Assembly: GCA_017462035.1 (NCBI GenBank)
Contig: JAFTRY010000020.1
Coordinates: 1-62,836, forward strand
DNA length: 62,836 nt
Reading direction: 5' to 3'
From: Clostridia bacterium
GTDB lineage: Bacteria > Bacillota > Clostridia > Oscillospirales > CAG-272
Positions 45,077 through 54,474 of this stretch are shown here, one piece after another. Every line of letters starts with the position of its first letter. Positions within the stretch are counted from its first letter, which is position 1. Both the position numbers and the translations under genes were made by a program. Under the pieces are notes generated by a model that did not search any database, had not been told where the DNA came from, and saw nothing but the letters and a program-made list of their open reading frames with translations.

Positions 45077-45955
45077 ATGAGACGCTTTGAGGAATACAAT
45101 CCTGTTTCGGTGGCATTATACTTTGCTTCTGTGACGGGGATCGCCATGTTCTGTCTGAATCCGATTCTGCTTGTTTTGTCCTTATTGGGATCGCTGAGCC
45201 TTTTCTTCCTCCGAAATGGAAGGAGAGAGGGGAGATCCCACCTTGCCTATTTGGGGTTGTTTTTGGTTCTTTCTTTGGTCAATCCGCTGGTTTCACACAA
45301 CGGAGTGACGGTATTATTCGTGATCAACGACTCGCCTATAACCGCCGAGGCTCTGGCTTACGGCGTTGCCGCCGCCGGCATGGTGATTTCCGTTTTGTAT
45401 TGGTTCCGTTCCTTCACCCAGATCATGACGGCTGAGAGGCTGTTGTATCTATTTGGAAAGCTCTCGCCAAGGCTTGCCTTGGTGCTCTCCATGGGACTGC
45501 GGTATGTAACTCTTTTTCAAGCTCAGGCAAGGAGGGTTCGGCAGACTCAGACAGCTCTGGGACTTTACAAGGAGGACAACATTTTGGATCACATGAGAGG
45601 TTCTCTTCGGGTATGGTCGGTGATGGTGACTTGGGCACTGGAAAATGGGATCGTGACCGCTGACAGCATGGCGGCGAGGGGATACGGAATCGGAAAACGG
45701 TCTCATTTTTCCCGGTTCACCTTCGGGCGAGGAGATTGGATCCTTTTGGTAATCACGGCTTTTCTTTTTATGATGACCTGCGTAAGCGCGGGAATGGGGG
45801 CGTTGGACGTAATGTTTTATCCCTCCGTCCGTATGGCACCCCGGACACCGGTAGCGTGGGTGGGCTATGCTTCGTACGGCATTTTGGTTCTATTGCCTAT
45901 CATGATGGAAGGGGTGGTGAAAATTAAATGGAAATCCTTCGTGTCGAAGATTTGA
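45077..45955 (+). CDS. ECF transporter T component
   Basis: This 292-residue integral membrane protein with about six helices has the coupling-helix motifs of EcfT (RRVRQTQTALGLY and SMAARGYGIGKR, which hold the Ala-Arg-Gly signatures that grip the ATPases). It forms the scaffold of an energy-coupling-factor importer. The GGAAGGGAGG ribosome binding site is strong. The 3' end overlaps the ATPase gene by 28 bases. Confidence 0.92.
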   Translation: MRRFEEYNPVSVALYFASVTGIAMFCLNPILLVLSLLGSLSLFFLRNGRREGRSHLAYLGLFLVLSLVNPLVSHNGVTVLFVINDSPITAEALAYGVAAAGMVISVLYWFRSFTQIMTAERLLYLFGKLSPRLALVLSMGLRYVTLFQAQARRVRQTQTALGLYKEDNILDHMRGSLRVWSVMVTWALENGIVTADSMAARGYGIGKRSHFSRFTFGRGDWILLVITAFLFMMTCVSAGMGALDVMFYPSVRMAPRTPVAWVGYASYGILVLLPIMMEGVVKIKWKSFVSKI

Positions 45956-47571
45956 GCTTTACGTATCCGGAACGAGAGTCGCCCACGGTACGTGAGGTGT
46001 CCCTCTCCGTTCAGGAAGGGGACTTCGTGCTGTTGTGCGGTGCCACGGGAAGCGGAAAATCTACTTTGCTTCGGCTTTTGAAGCGGGAGCTTTCTCCCAT
46101 CGGAAGAAAAAGCGGTACGGTATATTACAGAGGTACCCTCCTTGAGCAGTTGGAGCAGTCGGTCTCCGCATGCTCTGTGGGCTTCGTTGCGCAGAATCCC
46201 GAGCAACAGATCGTCACCGATAGAGTCTGGCACGAGCTTGCCTTTGGTTTGGAAAATATGAATCTTCCCCAGTCCGTAATTGCCAGGCGGGTGGCGGAAA
46301 TGGCAAGCTATTTTGGGATCGAGCATTGGTATGACAAGCAAGTATCCGAGCTTTCAGGGGGACAAAAGCAGTTGTTGAATTTGGCATCCGTGATGGTCAT
46401 GGGTCCCGATCTTCTCATTCTGGATGAACCGACGGCACAGCTGGATCCCATTGCCGCCTCGGATTTTATCGCTACCCTGAAAAAACTGAACCGAGATCTT
46501 TCTCTCACCGTGATTCTGGTCGAGCACCGCCTGGAGGAGCTGATACCCATCTGTGACCGCTTACTGGTGATGGACGGGGGTCGGTTGGTTCATGACGGGA
46601 CCCCGAGGGACATGGTCTCCACGTGGAAGGGCGGGGAGCCCCTGTGGGGCTCTATGCCTGCCGCCGCGCGGATCTATCGTGCTCTGTCCGGGGAAGGCGA
46701 TTGTCCTCTTGGTGTCAGAGAGGGACGAAGATGGATGGAGAGGACCTTTGAGAACCGCGTGCGCCGTTTGCCGCGAGCGCCCTATACCCCAGCCGCTGCT
46801 CCCGCCTTGGAATTTCGGCAGGTATTTATGCGGTATCAACGGGATCTGCCCGACGTGTTGCGGGGGATGGATCTTTGCATTTTTGAAAATGAAATCTTCT
46901 GTCTTCTGGGCGGAAACGGTTCGGGAAAGACCACGGTACTGGGGGTAGCCGCCGGATATTTGAAGCACTATCGGGGGGATGTGAAAATCTTTGGAAAGAA
47001 GTTGGGCGAATATAAAAATCAGTCTCTGTATCGAGAGTGTATCTCTCTTTTGCCTCAGGATGTGCAGACCGTTTTTTTAAGAAATACGGTGCGTGAGGAG
47101 CTTGCTGACAGCGGGCTCGGAGAAGGGGAGTTCCCCTTTGATCTGAGTGCTTTGGTGGAGGCGCACCCTTACGATCTTTCCGGAGGTGAACAGCAGCTTC
47201 TTGCCCTTGCTAAGGTCCTTGCCACCAGACCGAGGCTCCTTCTGATGGATGAGCCAACCAAGGGCTTGGATGCCGAAAAAAAGAAACGGATGGCGGAAAT
47301 TTTGAGGGATCTGAAGGCAAAGGGGATCACGGTCTTGATCGTGACCCATGACGTGGAGTTTGCGGCGGAGTGCGCTGACCGATGCGCACTGTTCTTCCGG
47401 GGACAGGTGGTATCCCACGGAATTCCCTCCGAGTTTTTTTCAGAGAATCATTTCTATACCACTGCTACAAGCCGGATGACAAAGGGATACTTTGACGGAG
47501 CGGTGACGGTGGAGGATGCTGTGGCACTTTGCCGTGCCAACGAGCGCCGAGAGGGAGGCACGGTATGCTGA
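45928..47571 (+). CDS. Fused ECF transporter ATPase (A and A' in one chain)
   Basis: This 547-residue protein contains two ABC ATPase domains. The first has Walker A GATGSGKST, signature SELSGGQKQLL and Walker B LLILDEPTAQLDP. The second, from about residue 290, has GGNGSGKTT, DLSGGEQQLLALA and LLLMDEPTKGLD. Many ECF systems have separate EcfA and EcfA' genes; fusion gives a fixed heterodimer. The start lies within the T gene, so translation is coupled. Confidence 0.93.
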   Translation: MEILRVEDLSFTYPERESPTVREVSLSVQEGDFVLLCGATGSGKSTLLRLLKRELSPIGRKSGTVYYRGTLLEQLEQSVSACSVGFVAQNPEQQIVTDRVWHELAFGLENMNLPQSVIARRVAEMASYFGIEHWYDKQVSELSGGQKQLLNLASVMVMGPDLLILDEPTAQLDPIAASDFIATLKKLNRDLSLTVILVEHRLEELIPICDRLLVMDGGRLVHDGTPRDMVSTWKGGEPLWGSMPAAARIYRALSGEGDCPLGVREGRRWMERTFENRVRRLPRAPYTPAAAPALEFRQVFMRYQRDLPDVLRGMDLCIFENEIFCLLGGNGSGKTTVLGVAAGYLKHYRGDVKIFGKKLGEYKNQSLYRECISLLPQDVQTVFLRNTVREELADSGLGEGEFPFDLSALVEAHPYDLSGGEQQLLALAKVLATRPRLLLMDEPTKGLDAEKKKRMAEILRDLKAKGITVLIVTHDVEFAAECADRCALFFRGQVVSHGIPSEFFSENHFYTTATSRMTKGYFDGAVTVEDAVALCRANERREGGTVC

Positions 47572-48251
47572 CCATTCCAAGTCAGAAAGCACGGTCTTTT
47601 TTGCGGTGGCTGATTCCTTTGGTGCTGATTCCCCTGACCGTGATTTTGGGAGCGGTGGTATTTGATGAAAAAAGACATCTGTGGATTTCCTTCGCTGTGG
47701 CTCTTTTAGCCGTTATCCTGTTCCTTACAGGCTTCGAGAGGCGTGCGGTAGGAAGCCGTCGGATGGTATTGGTATCGGTCATGATCGCTTTTTGTGTCAT
47801 AGGCAGGCTGATCCCCTTTTTCAAGCCGGTGGCAGCACTTACGGTTTTGACGGCGGTATATTTGGGCGGAGAGACCGGTTTTATGGTGGGAGCTCTTTCG
47901 GCACTTCTTTCCAATTTCTATTTTGGACAGGGTCCTTGGACCGCCTTTCAGATGCTTGCCTGGGGCTTGATCGGTTTATTGGCGGGGATCTTATCGAAGC
48001 CGTTGCAGAGCAGACGCTTAGCACTTCTTTTTTATGGAGTGGGGAGCGGAGTGTTTTATTCCCTCGTTATGGATGTGTGGACCGTGATCTCATATCACGG
48101 TCACTTTCACGCAGGTCTGTATCTCGGTGCCGTTGTTACCGCGCTACCGTATACGGTTCTCTATGCTCTTTCCAATTTTATTTTTCTCTGGTTCTTGGGG
48201 AGGCCCTTCGGGGAGAAATTCGGCAGGATCAAACGAAAATACGGAATCTGA
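47565..48251 (+). CDS. ECF transporter S component, probably cobalamin-specific
   Basis: This 228-residue protein has about six membrane helices, a basic tail (KRKYGI) and an AVYLGGETGFMVGALSALLSNFYFGQGPWT segment that matches the core of EcfS proteins annotated as CbrT-like. It binds the substrate in the membrane. The ATG overlaps the stop of the ATPase gene by seven bases. Cobalamin is inferred from the riboswitch and the DUF4430 proteins, not from a defined motif. Confidence 0.87.
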   Translation: MLTIPSQKARSFLRWLIPLVLIPLTVILGAVVFDEKRHLWISFAVALLAVILFLTGFERRAVGSRRMVLVSVMIAFCVIGRLIPFFKPVAALTVLTAVYLGGETGFMVGALSALLSNFYFGQGPWTAFQMLAWGLIGLLAGILSKPLQSRRLALLFYGVGSGVFYSLVMDVWTVISYHGHFHAGLYLGAVVTALPYTVLYALSNFIFLWFLGRPFGEKFGRIKRKYGI

Positions 48252-48279
48252 TTCCAACTATATCGAATATTTTAAAGCA

Positions 48280-48314
48280 AAAGGACTGTCACGCTCATAA
48301 CGCGACAGTCCTTT
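48280..48314. terminator. Bidirectional terminator between convergent operons
   Basis: AAAGGACTGTC and GACAGTCCTTT form an 11-bp stem ending in TTTTATT. It covers the last codons of the decarboxylase-like gene on the minus strand. Confidence 0.85.
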
Positions 48315-49671
48315 TATTGGGAAAAATTGATGATTCTTCGCACATTACACGGCATCGTTGAATTCCGTAATAGCGGAACAGAGCCAGCGCGTTCTCATCG
48401 ATCCGCTCGCCGCAGACTGCAATGGGAACCGCAGGCGGGCAAGACAGGGTCAGCGCGGCGAGGATCCGTCCGCAAGCTTCCTCCGTAGGAACCCATTCAC
48501 TTGCCGAGAAAATCGCGTTCCGTACGGATGTTACCCGTTCGGGAAGAGAGAGCTTCGGCGGCTTCGTGAGAATCGGTTCTTTTCTCTCTATGGTATTCAG
48601 CGCGGCGGACAGCTTGGAAAGTCCTTCTCCGCCTAACTCACAAGAGAGCATGAGTACCACGTAATCGGGATCGGAAAACTCACACACGATGTGTCTCTCT
48701 TCCAAAAGAGCCGCAAATTCTTGTCCTTGGTAGCCTACTGATTTCGTGGCAAGGGTTAGTTTCATAGGCTCATTTCCGAGAAATTGGTAGCCTTTTTTTG
48801 CCCATTTCTCTCTAAACGCCGCCGCTTGAGGCAGAAAGCCTGCCAGTTTCTCGGCATAGCCGTCGGTGAGGTAGGCATTGAGTCGATCCAGGGATTGGAG
48901 GATCAAGTAGGAGGGGCTGGTGGAACCGAAGAGTGCCATGGCGTTTTTCGCTTCCTCCGCCATCCACGTGGGAGCGCGCTCCGACAGGTGGAGGTAGGCG
49001 GCACCGGTGAGTGCCGGCAGTGTCTTATGTGCTGAATCGCAGCACAGGTCAGCACCAAGATCCATGGGATGTGCCGAGGAGGGCAGAAATTTCAAATATG
49101 CGCCGTGGGCGTTATCGACAAGCAACAGTGTGCCATAGCGGTGACAGAGCTGGGCAAGGGAATCAATGGGGGCGAGATTGCCCAGGTAGTCGGGGGAGGT
49201 GACGTAGAGAGCCGGGTACTGTTTCCTTTGCAGGAGATATTCCAGCTCCGACAGAGACGGTACGCAAGACAGATAAGAACCGTTCGATTCGGAGGAGAGC
49301 CAATCTATCTCCATGTCCAATAATCCCACGGCGGTGATGAAGGTCTTATGGACGTTTCGTGCCGCGAGGATCCTCGGCTCTTTTCCCTCCCTTTGGGCGT
49401 AAAGCCTCGCCAAGTAGAGCATAGCACGGATCCCTTGAGAGGATCCCTCTGTAGAATAGAGAGTTGCTGCTGTTCCGAAGAGGGCAGAAGCATGACGTTC
49501 GCTTTCCTGTATGATCCCTACCGATTCGTACAGGCTGTCAGCACCGTTGATCTCGGTAATATCCTCGGGTTCAGCACCTGTGAAGTGCTGACCCTTATGT
49601 CCCGGCATGTGGAGGCGAAGTGCTCCCGAGCGGCAATAGCTTTGTATGAAGTCGCAGATCGGTGTTTTCAT
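48295..49671 (-). CDS. Orn/Lys/Arg decarboxylase-like PLP enzyme
   Basis: This 458-residue fold-type I enzyme has the family opening LRLHMPGHKGQ, EGSSQGIRAMLYL (phosphate cup), VDNAHGAYLKF and the PLP lysine in DSAHKTLPALTGAAYLHL. It is the short form without the N-terminal wing domain, as in Firmicute YaaO/SpeA-like proteins. It decarboxylates a basic amino acid, the exact one unclear. The ATG overlaps the stop of the SCIFF maturase gene (ATGA), so the two are translationally coupled; this pairing is common in clostridia. Confidence 0.88.
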   Translation of the reverse strand: MKTPICDFIQSYCRSGALRLHMPGHKGQHFTGAEPEDITEINGADSLYESVGIIQESERHASALFGTAATLYSTEGSSQGIRAMLYLARLYAQREGKEPRILAARNVHKTFITAVGLLDMEIDWLSSESNGSYLSCVPSLSELEYLLQRKQYPALYVTSPDYLGNLAPIDSLAQLCHRYGTLLLVDNAHGAYLKFLPSSAHPMDLGADLCCDSAHKTLPALTGAAYLHLSERAPTWMAEEAKNAMALFGSTSPSYLILQSLDRLNAYLTDGYAEKLAGFLPQAAAFREKWAKKGYQFLGNEPMKLTLATKSVGYQGQEFAALLEERHIVCEFSDPDYVVLMLSCELGGEGLSKLSAALNTIERKEPILTKPPKLSLPERVTSVRNAIFSASEWVPTEEACGRILAALTLSCPPAVPIAVCGERIDENALALFRYYGIQRCRVMCEESSIFPNKRTVAL

Positions 49672-51053
49672 GATGGATCGTTCAATCGCTCTGAGGCGGC
49701 TACCATGATGGCGCACTCCATCCGTTTGCGGAATAGCTTACAGCCGTATTCGTAAACTCCCCGAACCGATCCGGTGGCGTGGTAGGCATTGGCGGCGCAA
49801 CCGCCCGAACAATACAGCTTTGCCCAGCAATCGGCGCAGTCGGGGCGGGCGTACACGTTACAGGAGGCGAAATCCTTCTGGGTGGCTGTGTTGGTCACGC
49901 CGTCCCAGATGTTTCCCAGACAGAATTTTTCCTCGCCGACGAACTGATGACAGGGGTACAGGTCTCCCCAAGGTGTGACTGCCATATATTCCGTGCCTGA
50001 GCCACAGCCCGAGATACGCTTATAGATGCAGGGACCGCCGGACAGGTCGATCATGTAGTGATAGAAGGTGAAGGGGCGTCCTTCTCGGCGGCGTTGGATC
50101 ATAAGCTCAGCCAGCTTTTCATATTGCTCAAGGACAATGGGCAGATCGTCGGCGGTGAGCTCCGAGGGATCTCCGGCGGCGCAAACGACCGGCTCCATAC
50201 TCAGCTCCGTGAATCCCAGATCCAGCATGGTTTGGATATCCTTCAGAAAATCGGGATTGGCATGGGTGAAGGTGCCGCGCATGTAGTAGTTCTTGCCGCC
50301 CCGTGCCTCCACCAGCTTTTGAAATTTAGGAACGATCCTTTCCCAGCTTCCGTTTCCGGCATAGTCTACCCGGTATCGGTCATGGATTTCCTTCCTTCCG
50401 TCCAAGCTAAGAACCACATTGCTCATTTCGCGGTTGGCAAATTCGATTACGTCGTCGTTGATCTGCAAGCCATTGGTGGTGAGAGTAAACCGAAAAATTT
50501 TCCCCTTTTCCTTTTCCACCCTCCGGGCGTAGGCGACCAGCTCCTTTACCACGTCAAAATTCATCAGAGGCTCGCCGCCAAAGAAGTCCACCTCTAAGTT
50601 ACGGCGTGTCCCCGAGTTTTCTATCAGAAAATCCAGTGCTCGCTTTCCTACCTCGAAGCTCATGACAGCCCGTTCGCCGTGGTATTTGCCCTGGCTTGCG
50701 AAGCAGTAGGAGCAATTGAGATTGCAGGTGTGTGCCACGTGCAGACAGAGTGCCTTGATGACACCGCCGGTTTTTTGTTTCAGTTCTCCCGCCATGGGAG
50801 CAAAGGTATCGGGAGTGAAGAGCTTGTTCGATTTCTTTAGGGATACCACCTGGTCGTAGCACTCTTCTACGTCCTCTTCGGTGATGCCGTCCTTTCCGAC
50901 GTAGCGGATCTTGATCTCCGCCAAGAGCTCCTCACGGCTCTTTTGCTCAAATTCGGCGATGATGTCGTATGCTACCTCATCTACCACGTGAACCGAGCCG
51001 GAGCAAATATCCAGCACGATGTTCAGACCGCCCAGCTTGTATTGATGTATCAT
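49668..51053 (-). CDS. scfB: SCIFF ranthipeptide maturase (radical SAM/SPASM)
   Basis: This 461-residue protein has an N-terminal RiPP-recognition-like domain (MIHQYKLGGLNIVLDICSG), the radical SAM motif CNLNCSYC near residue 105, FFGGEPLMNF, and a SPASM/twitch region with Cys at CGSG, DLYPCHQF, FCLGNIW, CNVY, DCADCWAKLYCSGGC and GCKLF. It makes thioether crosslinks between Cys and a partner residue in SCIFF. It lies downstream of the precursor gene with a strong hairpin in between. Confidence 0.95.
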   Translation of the reverse strand: MIHQYKLGGLNIVLDICSGSVHVVDEVAYDIIAEFEQKSREELLAEIKIRYVGKDGITEEDVEECYDQVVSLKKSNKLFTPDTFAPMAGELKQKTGGVIKALCLHVAHTCNLNCSYCFASQGKYHGERAVMSFEVGKRALDFLIENSGTRRNLEVDFFGGEPLMNFDVVKELVAYARRVEKEKGKIFRFTLTTNGLQINDDVIEFANREMSNVVLSLDGRKEIHDRYRVDYAGNGSWERIVPKFQKLVEARGGKNYYMRGTFTHANPDFLKDIQTMLDLGFTELSMEPVVCAAGDPSELTADDLPIVLEQYEKLAELMIQRRREGRPFTFYHYMIDLSGGPCIYKRISGCGSGTEYMAVTPWGDLYPCHQFVGEEKFCLGNIWDGVTNTATQKDFASCNVYARPDCADCWAKLYCSGGCAANAYHATGSVRGVYEYGCKLFRKRMECAIMVAASERLNDPS

Positions 51054-51120
51054 AATTCTATCCTTTTTTCGTTGATATTTTCGTTATATAAATATTGGCT
51101 TCGGGTGATGAAAGAGGGAA

Positions 51121-51157
51121 GTGGGGAGGAAAACTTTTCAAAAGTTTTCCTCCCCAC
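51121..51157 (-). terminator. Long hairpin between SCIFF and its maturase
   Basis: GTGGGGAGGAAAACTTT forms a 17-bp inverted repeat with its complement around a very short loop. No good T-run follows on the minus strand, so it may act as a stabiliser or partial attenuator keeping precursor RNA above maturase RNA. Confidence 0.6.
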
Positions 51158-51174
51158 GCCTCCAAATCGGAAAA

Positions 51175-51327
51175 TTACTTGTTTTCCGTCGTGTTTTCGC
51201 ACTGCTGATTGGCAATACCGCAGCTGGTCTTGCAAGCAGACTGGCAGGAAGTCTGGCACTCGCCGCATCCGCCATTCTTTGCACTGTCGCAAAGGTTTCT
51301 GGTTTCCAGGGTCTGGATATGTTTCAT
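51175..51327 (-). CDS. scfA: SCIFF ranthipeptide precursor
   Basis: This 50-residue peptide matches the SCIFF family (six cysteines in forty-five residues): MKHIQTLETRN leader, then CGECQTSCQSACKTSCG, and a tail with a further Cys (QQCE). It has seven cysteines in total because an additional Cys stands in the leader region (RNLC), where family members usually have another residue. GGAGG precedes the ATG. The maturase gene follows on the same strand. Confidence 0.95.
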   Translation of the reverse strand: MKHIQTLETRNLCDSAKNGGCGECQTSCQSACKTSCGIANQQCENTTENK

Positions 51328-51506
51328 GTTATGATCCTCCGTTAAAACTATGATCGAGGATAGTATATCACAAACTTTCCTCAAAGTCAAGACGATCAGA
51401 AAAATAATCGAAAAAAATGTCAAAATGGGTTTTGATTCATTGGCGGAGAGCCCTCTCACTTTTTTACTCCCACTGCCATATACTGGAATGAAAGGAGGTG
51501 GTAATC

Positions 51507-51743
51507 ATGATGGAGAAATCGGGGAGCTGCACCGCAGAGCTGGGCTCCATGACTCATGCCATGAAGGCTCAGAGGGCTTTGGCGAATGCTGCAATTCCCG
51601 TCACCGTTTATAAATCCGAATCATCCTCCTCTCGCCGAGGCTGCAGCTACGGCATCCGTTATTCCTGTCCTCAGGAAAAAAACGTACGAACTGTTTTGGC
51701 TGGGGCTCGTATTACGGTAAAGGAATGGAACGTCGAAGGATGA
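51507..51743 (+). CDS. DUF3343 protein
   Basis: This 78-residue protein matches DUF3343 (SMTHAMKAQRALANAAIPVTVY, CSYGIRYSC with two Cys, and VRTVLAGARITVKEW). The family is associated with selenium and cysteine-desulfurase genes and may carry sulfur or selenium. AAAGGAGGTG precedes two adjacent ATG codons; the first is taken. It overlaps the next gene by four bases. Confidence 0.9.
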   Translation: MMEKSGSCTAELGSMTHAMKAQRALANAAIPVTVYKSESSSSRRGCSYGIRYSCPQEKNVRTVLAGARITVKEWNVEG

Positions 51744-52888
51744 TTTACTTTGATAACGCGGCAACTACCTTTCCGAAGCCCCGGGCGGTAGGGCAGGAAA
51801 TATGGAACTGTGTTACCCGTTACGGAGGCAATCCGGGTCGGGGTGCTCACACCCTTTCCCTGGCGGCGGCTGAGAAAATATTTTCTTGCCGCTGTTTGGC
51901 GGCGGAGCTTTTGGGTGTAGAGGAGCCGGAGAGAGTCTTTTTTACTCTGAACACCACCTATGCCTTGAATACGGTTTTGAAGGGACTGTTGCGCCCGGGA
52001 GATCACGTGATCCTGTCGGATTTAGAGCATAACGCCGTTTATCGGCCTCTTTATAAAATGGAACAGGAGGGAAGAATTACCACGTCGGTGTTTCGGAGCA
52101 TGGTGGGAGATCCAGCGAGGACCCCCACCAGGATCTGTGCCGGTATAGCCCGTCTGATCAGACCGGAGACTCGCATGGTGGTTTGTGTGCACTCCTCCAA
52201 TCTTTGTTCTGCTGTGATGCCCATCCGAGAGATCGGTGCCTTCTGCCATCGGCACGGGTTGCTGTTTGTTGTGGATGCGGCGCAATCCGCGGGACACGAG
52301 CCTATTTCGGTAGATGGCATGAACATTGACGCTCTTTGCGTTCCTGGGCACAAGGGTCTATACGGACCCCAAGGCTGCGGTTTGGTGGCTCTGGGAAAAG
52401 AGGTTCTGCCCGATTCTCTTGTGGAAGGGGGGAACGGATTTCATTCCTTGGAGGGAAGCATGCCCGATTTCCCCCCCGAGCGCTTTGAGGCAGGTACGCT
52501 TCCCACTCCGGCAATTGCCGGTCTTTGCGAGGGGATCCGCAGTGTGAATCAACTGGGGATCGAGGAGATTTCGGCTTATGAAAAAAAGCTGTACCGAGCC
52601 ATGCGGGAGCGGCTGAGGTCGATTCCCGAGGTGACCCTGTACGCCTCGGAATACGAGGGTGCCGTATTGCTTTTTTCGGTGACGGGGATCTCACCCGAGC
52701 GTGTGGGACAGAGACTGAACGATCTGGGGATTTGCGTACGCAGCGGATATCACTGCTCCGCTCTGGGGCACAAAACCTTGGGTACGCCGGAAGGCGGAGG
52801 GATCCGTGTCAGCTTCGGGATCTACAATCAGCTCTTTGAGGTGGATCAAATGGAGCAGGCACTGCGGCGAATCATTCGGGAAGGATAA
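51740..52888 (+). CDS. Cysteine desulfurase-like aminotransferase class V enzyme
   Basis: This 382-residue PLP enzyme opens MIYFDNAATTFPKP, has VDAAQSAGHEP and the PLP lysine in DALCVPGHKGLYG, and ends with the persulfide-forming Cys in RSGYHCSALGHKTLG. This belongs to the EF2568-type branch linked with DUF3343 and with selenium-dependent molybdenum enzymes, although no selD or molybdenum hydroxylase is in view. The start overlaps the stop of the DUF3343 gene (ATGA). Confidence 0.9.
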   Translation: MIYFDNAATTFPKPRAVGQEIWNCVTRYGGNPGRGAHTLSLAAAEKIFSCRCLAAELLGVEEPERVFFTLNTTYALNTVLKGLLRPGDHVILSDLEHNAVYRPLYKMEQEGRITTSVFRSMVGDPARTPTRICAGIARLIRPETRMVVCVHSSNLCSAVMPIREIGAFCHRHGLLFVVDAAQSAGHEPISVDGMNIDALCVPGHKGLYGPQGCGLVALGKEVLPDSLVEGGNGFHSLEGSMPDFPPERFEAGTLPTPAIAGLCEGIRSVNQLGIEEISAYEKKLYRAMRERLRSIPEVTLYASEYEGAVLLFSVTGISPERVGQRLNDLGICVRSGYHCSALGHKTLGTPEGGGIRVSFGIYNQLFEVDQMEQALRRIIREG

Positions 52889-52904
52889 AACAACACCACT
52901 GATT

Positions 52905-52930
52905 TGGGATGCTTCGGCATCCCACTTTTT
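52905..52930 (+). terminator. Terminator after the cysteine desulfurase-like gene
   Basis: TGGGATGC-TTCG-GCATCCCA has an 8-bp stem with a stable tetraloop and is followed by CTTTTT. Confidence 0.93.
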
Positions 52931-53035
52931 GTCGGTATACGGCTTTAATACGGCTTAAAAAAGAAGAAAACGGTGGAAATAACAAAAAATTTTTTCTAAA
53001 AAATTGGTAAAAAGGGAAAATTCCATCGAAACGTG

Positions 53036-53101
53036 TTGACAGGGTGAACAGTTTGTGATAAAATGAGTGTATTCATTCCCGACAGGTACGAAAGCTCGGG
53101 A
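53036..53101 (+). promoter_or_regulatory. Promoter and 5' hairpin of the BMP transporter operon
   Basis: TTGACA (53036-53041) and TAAAAT (53059-53064) have a 17-bp spacer. TCCCGA (53077-53082) pairs with TCGGGA (53096-53101) near the start of the RNA. No purine riboswitch core is visible. Confidence 0.82.
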
Positions 53102-53126
53102 AAAATAAAAAACAGGAGAGAAAACA

Positions 53127-54323
53127 ATGAAAAAGATTCTTTCGGCACTCTTGGTTGTCGCAATGCTGGCAACCCTCGTCGTGACCTTCGCTTCTTGTAA
53201 GGCTGACGACGATGAATTCAAGGTTGGATTTATTTTCCTACACGACGAGAACTCCACTTATGACAAGAACTTCATGGATGCGGCTACCGCAGCTACCGAG
53301 GCACTTGGCTTGGACAAGGAGACCCAGGTATTCTTCGTAACCAATGTTCCCGAGGGACAGGAGTGCTACGAGAAGGCAAAGGAGCTTGCCAACAAGGGCT
53401 GTGACGTAATTTTTGCGGACAGCTTTGGACATGAGGACTACATGATCCAGGCGGCAGAGGAGTTCCCTGAGGTTCAATTCTGCCACGCAACCGGAACCAA
53501 GGCTCACACCGAGGATGATCTGGATAACTTCCACAACGCATTTGCTTCTATCTACGAGGGTAGATATCTGGCAGGTATCGTTGCAGGCTTGAAGCTGAAC
53601 GCAATGATCTCCGCCGGCGCCATCACTGCCGACAAGGCAAAGATGGGTTACGTAGGTGCTATGCCTTACGCAGAGGTTAAGTCCGGTCTGACCGCATTCT
53701 ACCTCGGTGCTAAGTCCGTATGCCCTACCGTTACCATGGATGTTAAGTACACCAACTCTTGGTATGATATGACCAAGGAGCAGGAAGCCGCTAACGCGCT
53801 GATGGATGGCGGATGTGTTCTGATCAGCCAGCACGCTGACTCGATGGGGGCTCCCAACGCTTGCGAAGCAAGAAACGTTCCTAACGTTTCCTACAACGGA
53901 AGCACTACCGCGGCTTGTCCCAAGACCGCTCTGATTTCTTCCCGTATTGACTGGGCACCCTACTTTGAGTATATGATCAAGCAGGCTCAGGAGGGCAAGG
54001 AGATCGTTGACGATTATACCGGAAGCCTGAAGGACGGTTCCGTTAAGCTGACCGCTCTGAATACCGCAGCAGCAGCTCCCGGAACCCAGGAAGCCATCGA
54101 TGCCGCAAAGGCTAAGCTCATCGCGGGTGAGCTTCACGTGTTTGATACCGATACCTTTACGGTCAAGGGCGCCAAGGTAACCACCTACCTGGCTGACGTT
54201 GACACCGACGAGACCTGGCAGGGCGAGACCGAGGTCATCAAGGACGGTTACTTCCATGAGTCCGAGTACAGATCTGCTCCTTATTTCGATTTGGATATTG
54301 ACGGTATTACCACTCTTCAGTAA
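53127..54323 (+). CDS. BMP-family nucleoside-binding lipoprotein
   Basis: This 398-residue protein has a lipobox (TFASC) and the basic membrane protein (Bmp/PnrA) fold: KVGFIFLHDENSTYDKNF, DVIFADSFGHEDYM, FCHATGTKAHTEDDL, EGRYLAGIVAGL and KMGYVGAMPYAEVKSGL. Family members bind purine nucleosides outside the membrane for ABC import. It is the first gene of a four-gene importer, separated from the ATPase by a terminator that would give extra binding protein. Confidence 0.93.
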   Translation: MKKILSALLVVAMLATLVVTFASCKADDDEFKVGFIFLHDENSTYDKNFMDAATAATEALGLDKETQVFFVTNVPEGQECYEKAKELANKGCDVIFADSFGHEDYMIQAAEEFPEVQFCHATGTKAHTEDDLDNFHNAFASIYEGRYLAGIVAGLKLNAMISAGAITADKAKMGYVGAMPYAEVKSGLTAFYLGAKSVCPTVTMDVKYTNSWYDMTKEQEAANALMDGGCVLISQHADSMGAPNACEARNVPNVSYNGSTTAACPKTALISSRIDWAPYFEYMIKQAQEGKEIVDDYTGSLKDGSVKLTALNTAAAAPGTQEAIDAAKAKLIAGELHVFDTDTFTVKGAKVTTYLADVDTDETWQGETEVIKDGYFHESEYRSAPYFDLDIDGITTLQ

Positions 54324-54340
54324 GTCACCGTGACGAAAAT

Positions 54341-54368
54341 AAGGCGGAGCCATGCTCCGCCTTGTTTT
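54341..54368 (+). terminator. Partial terminator after the binding-protein gene
   Basis: AAGGCGGAGC-CAT-GCTCCGCCTT is followed by GTTTT. The 10-bp GC-rich stem lies within the operon. Confidence 0.85.
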
Positions 54369-54474
54369 CCTTGATTGTCGGGATGTGAATCTTAGGTGAA
54401 CCAGAGAGGCAAAATTCCTTTTGCCGCTCCGGTTTGCATAAGATTTGTAAATAATTGTTTGGAGGTAGGAAACC

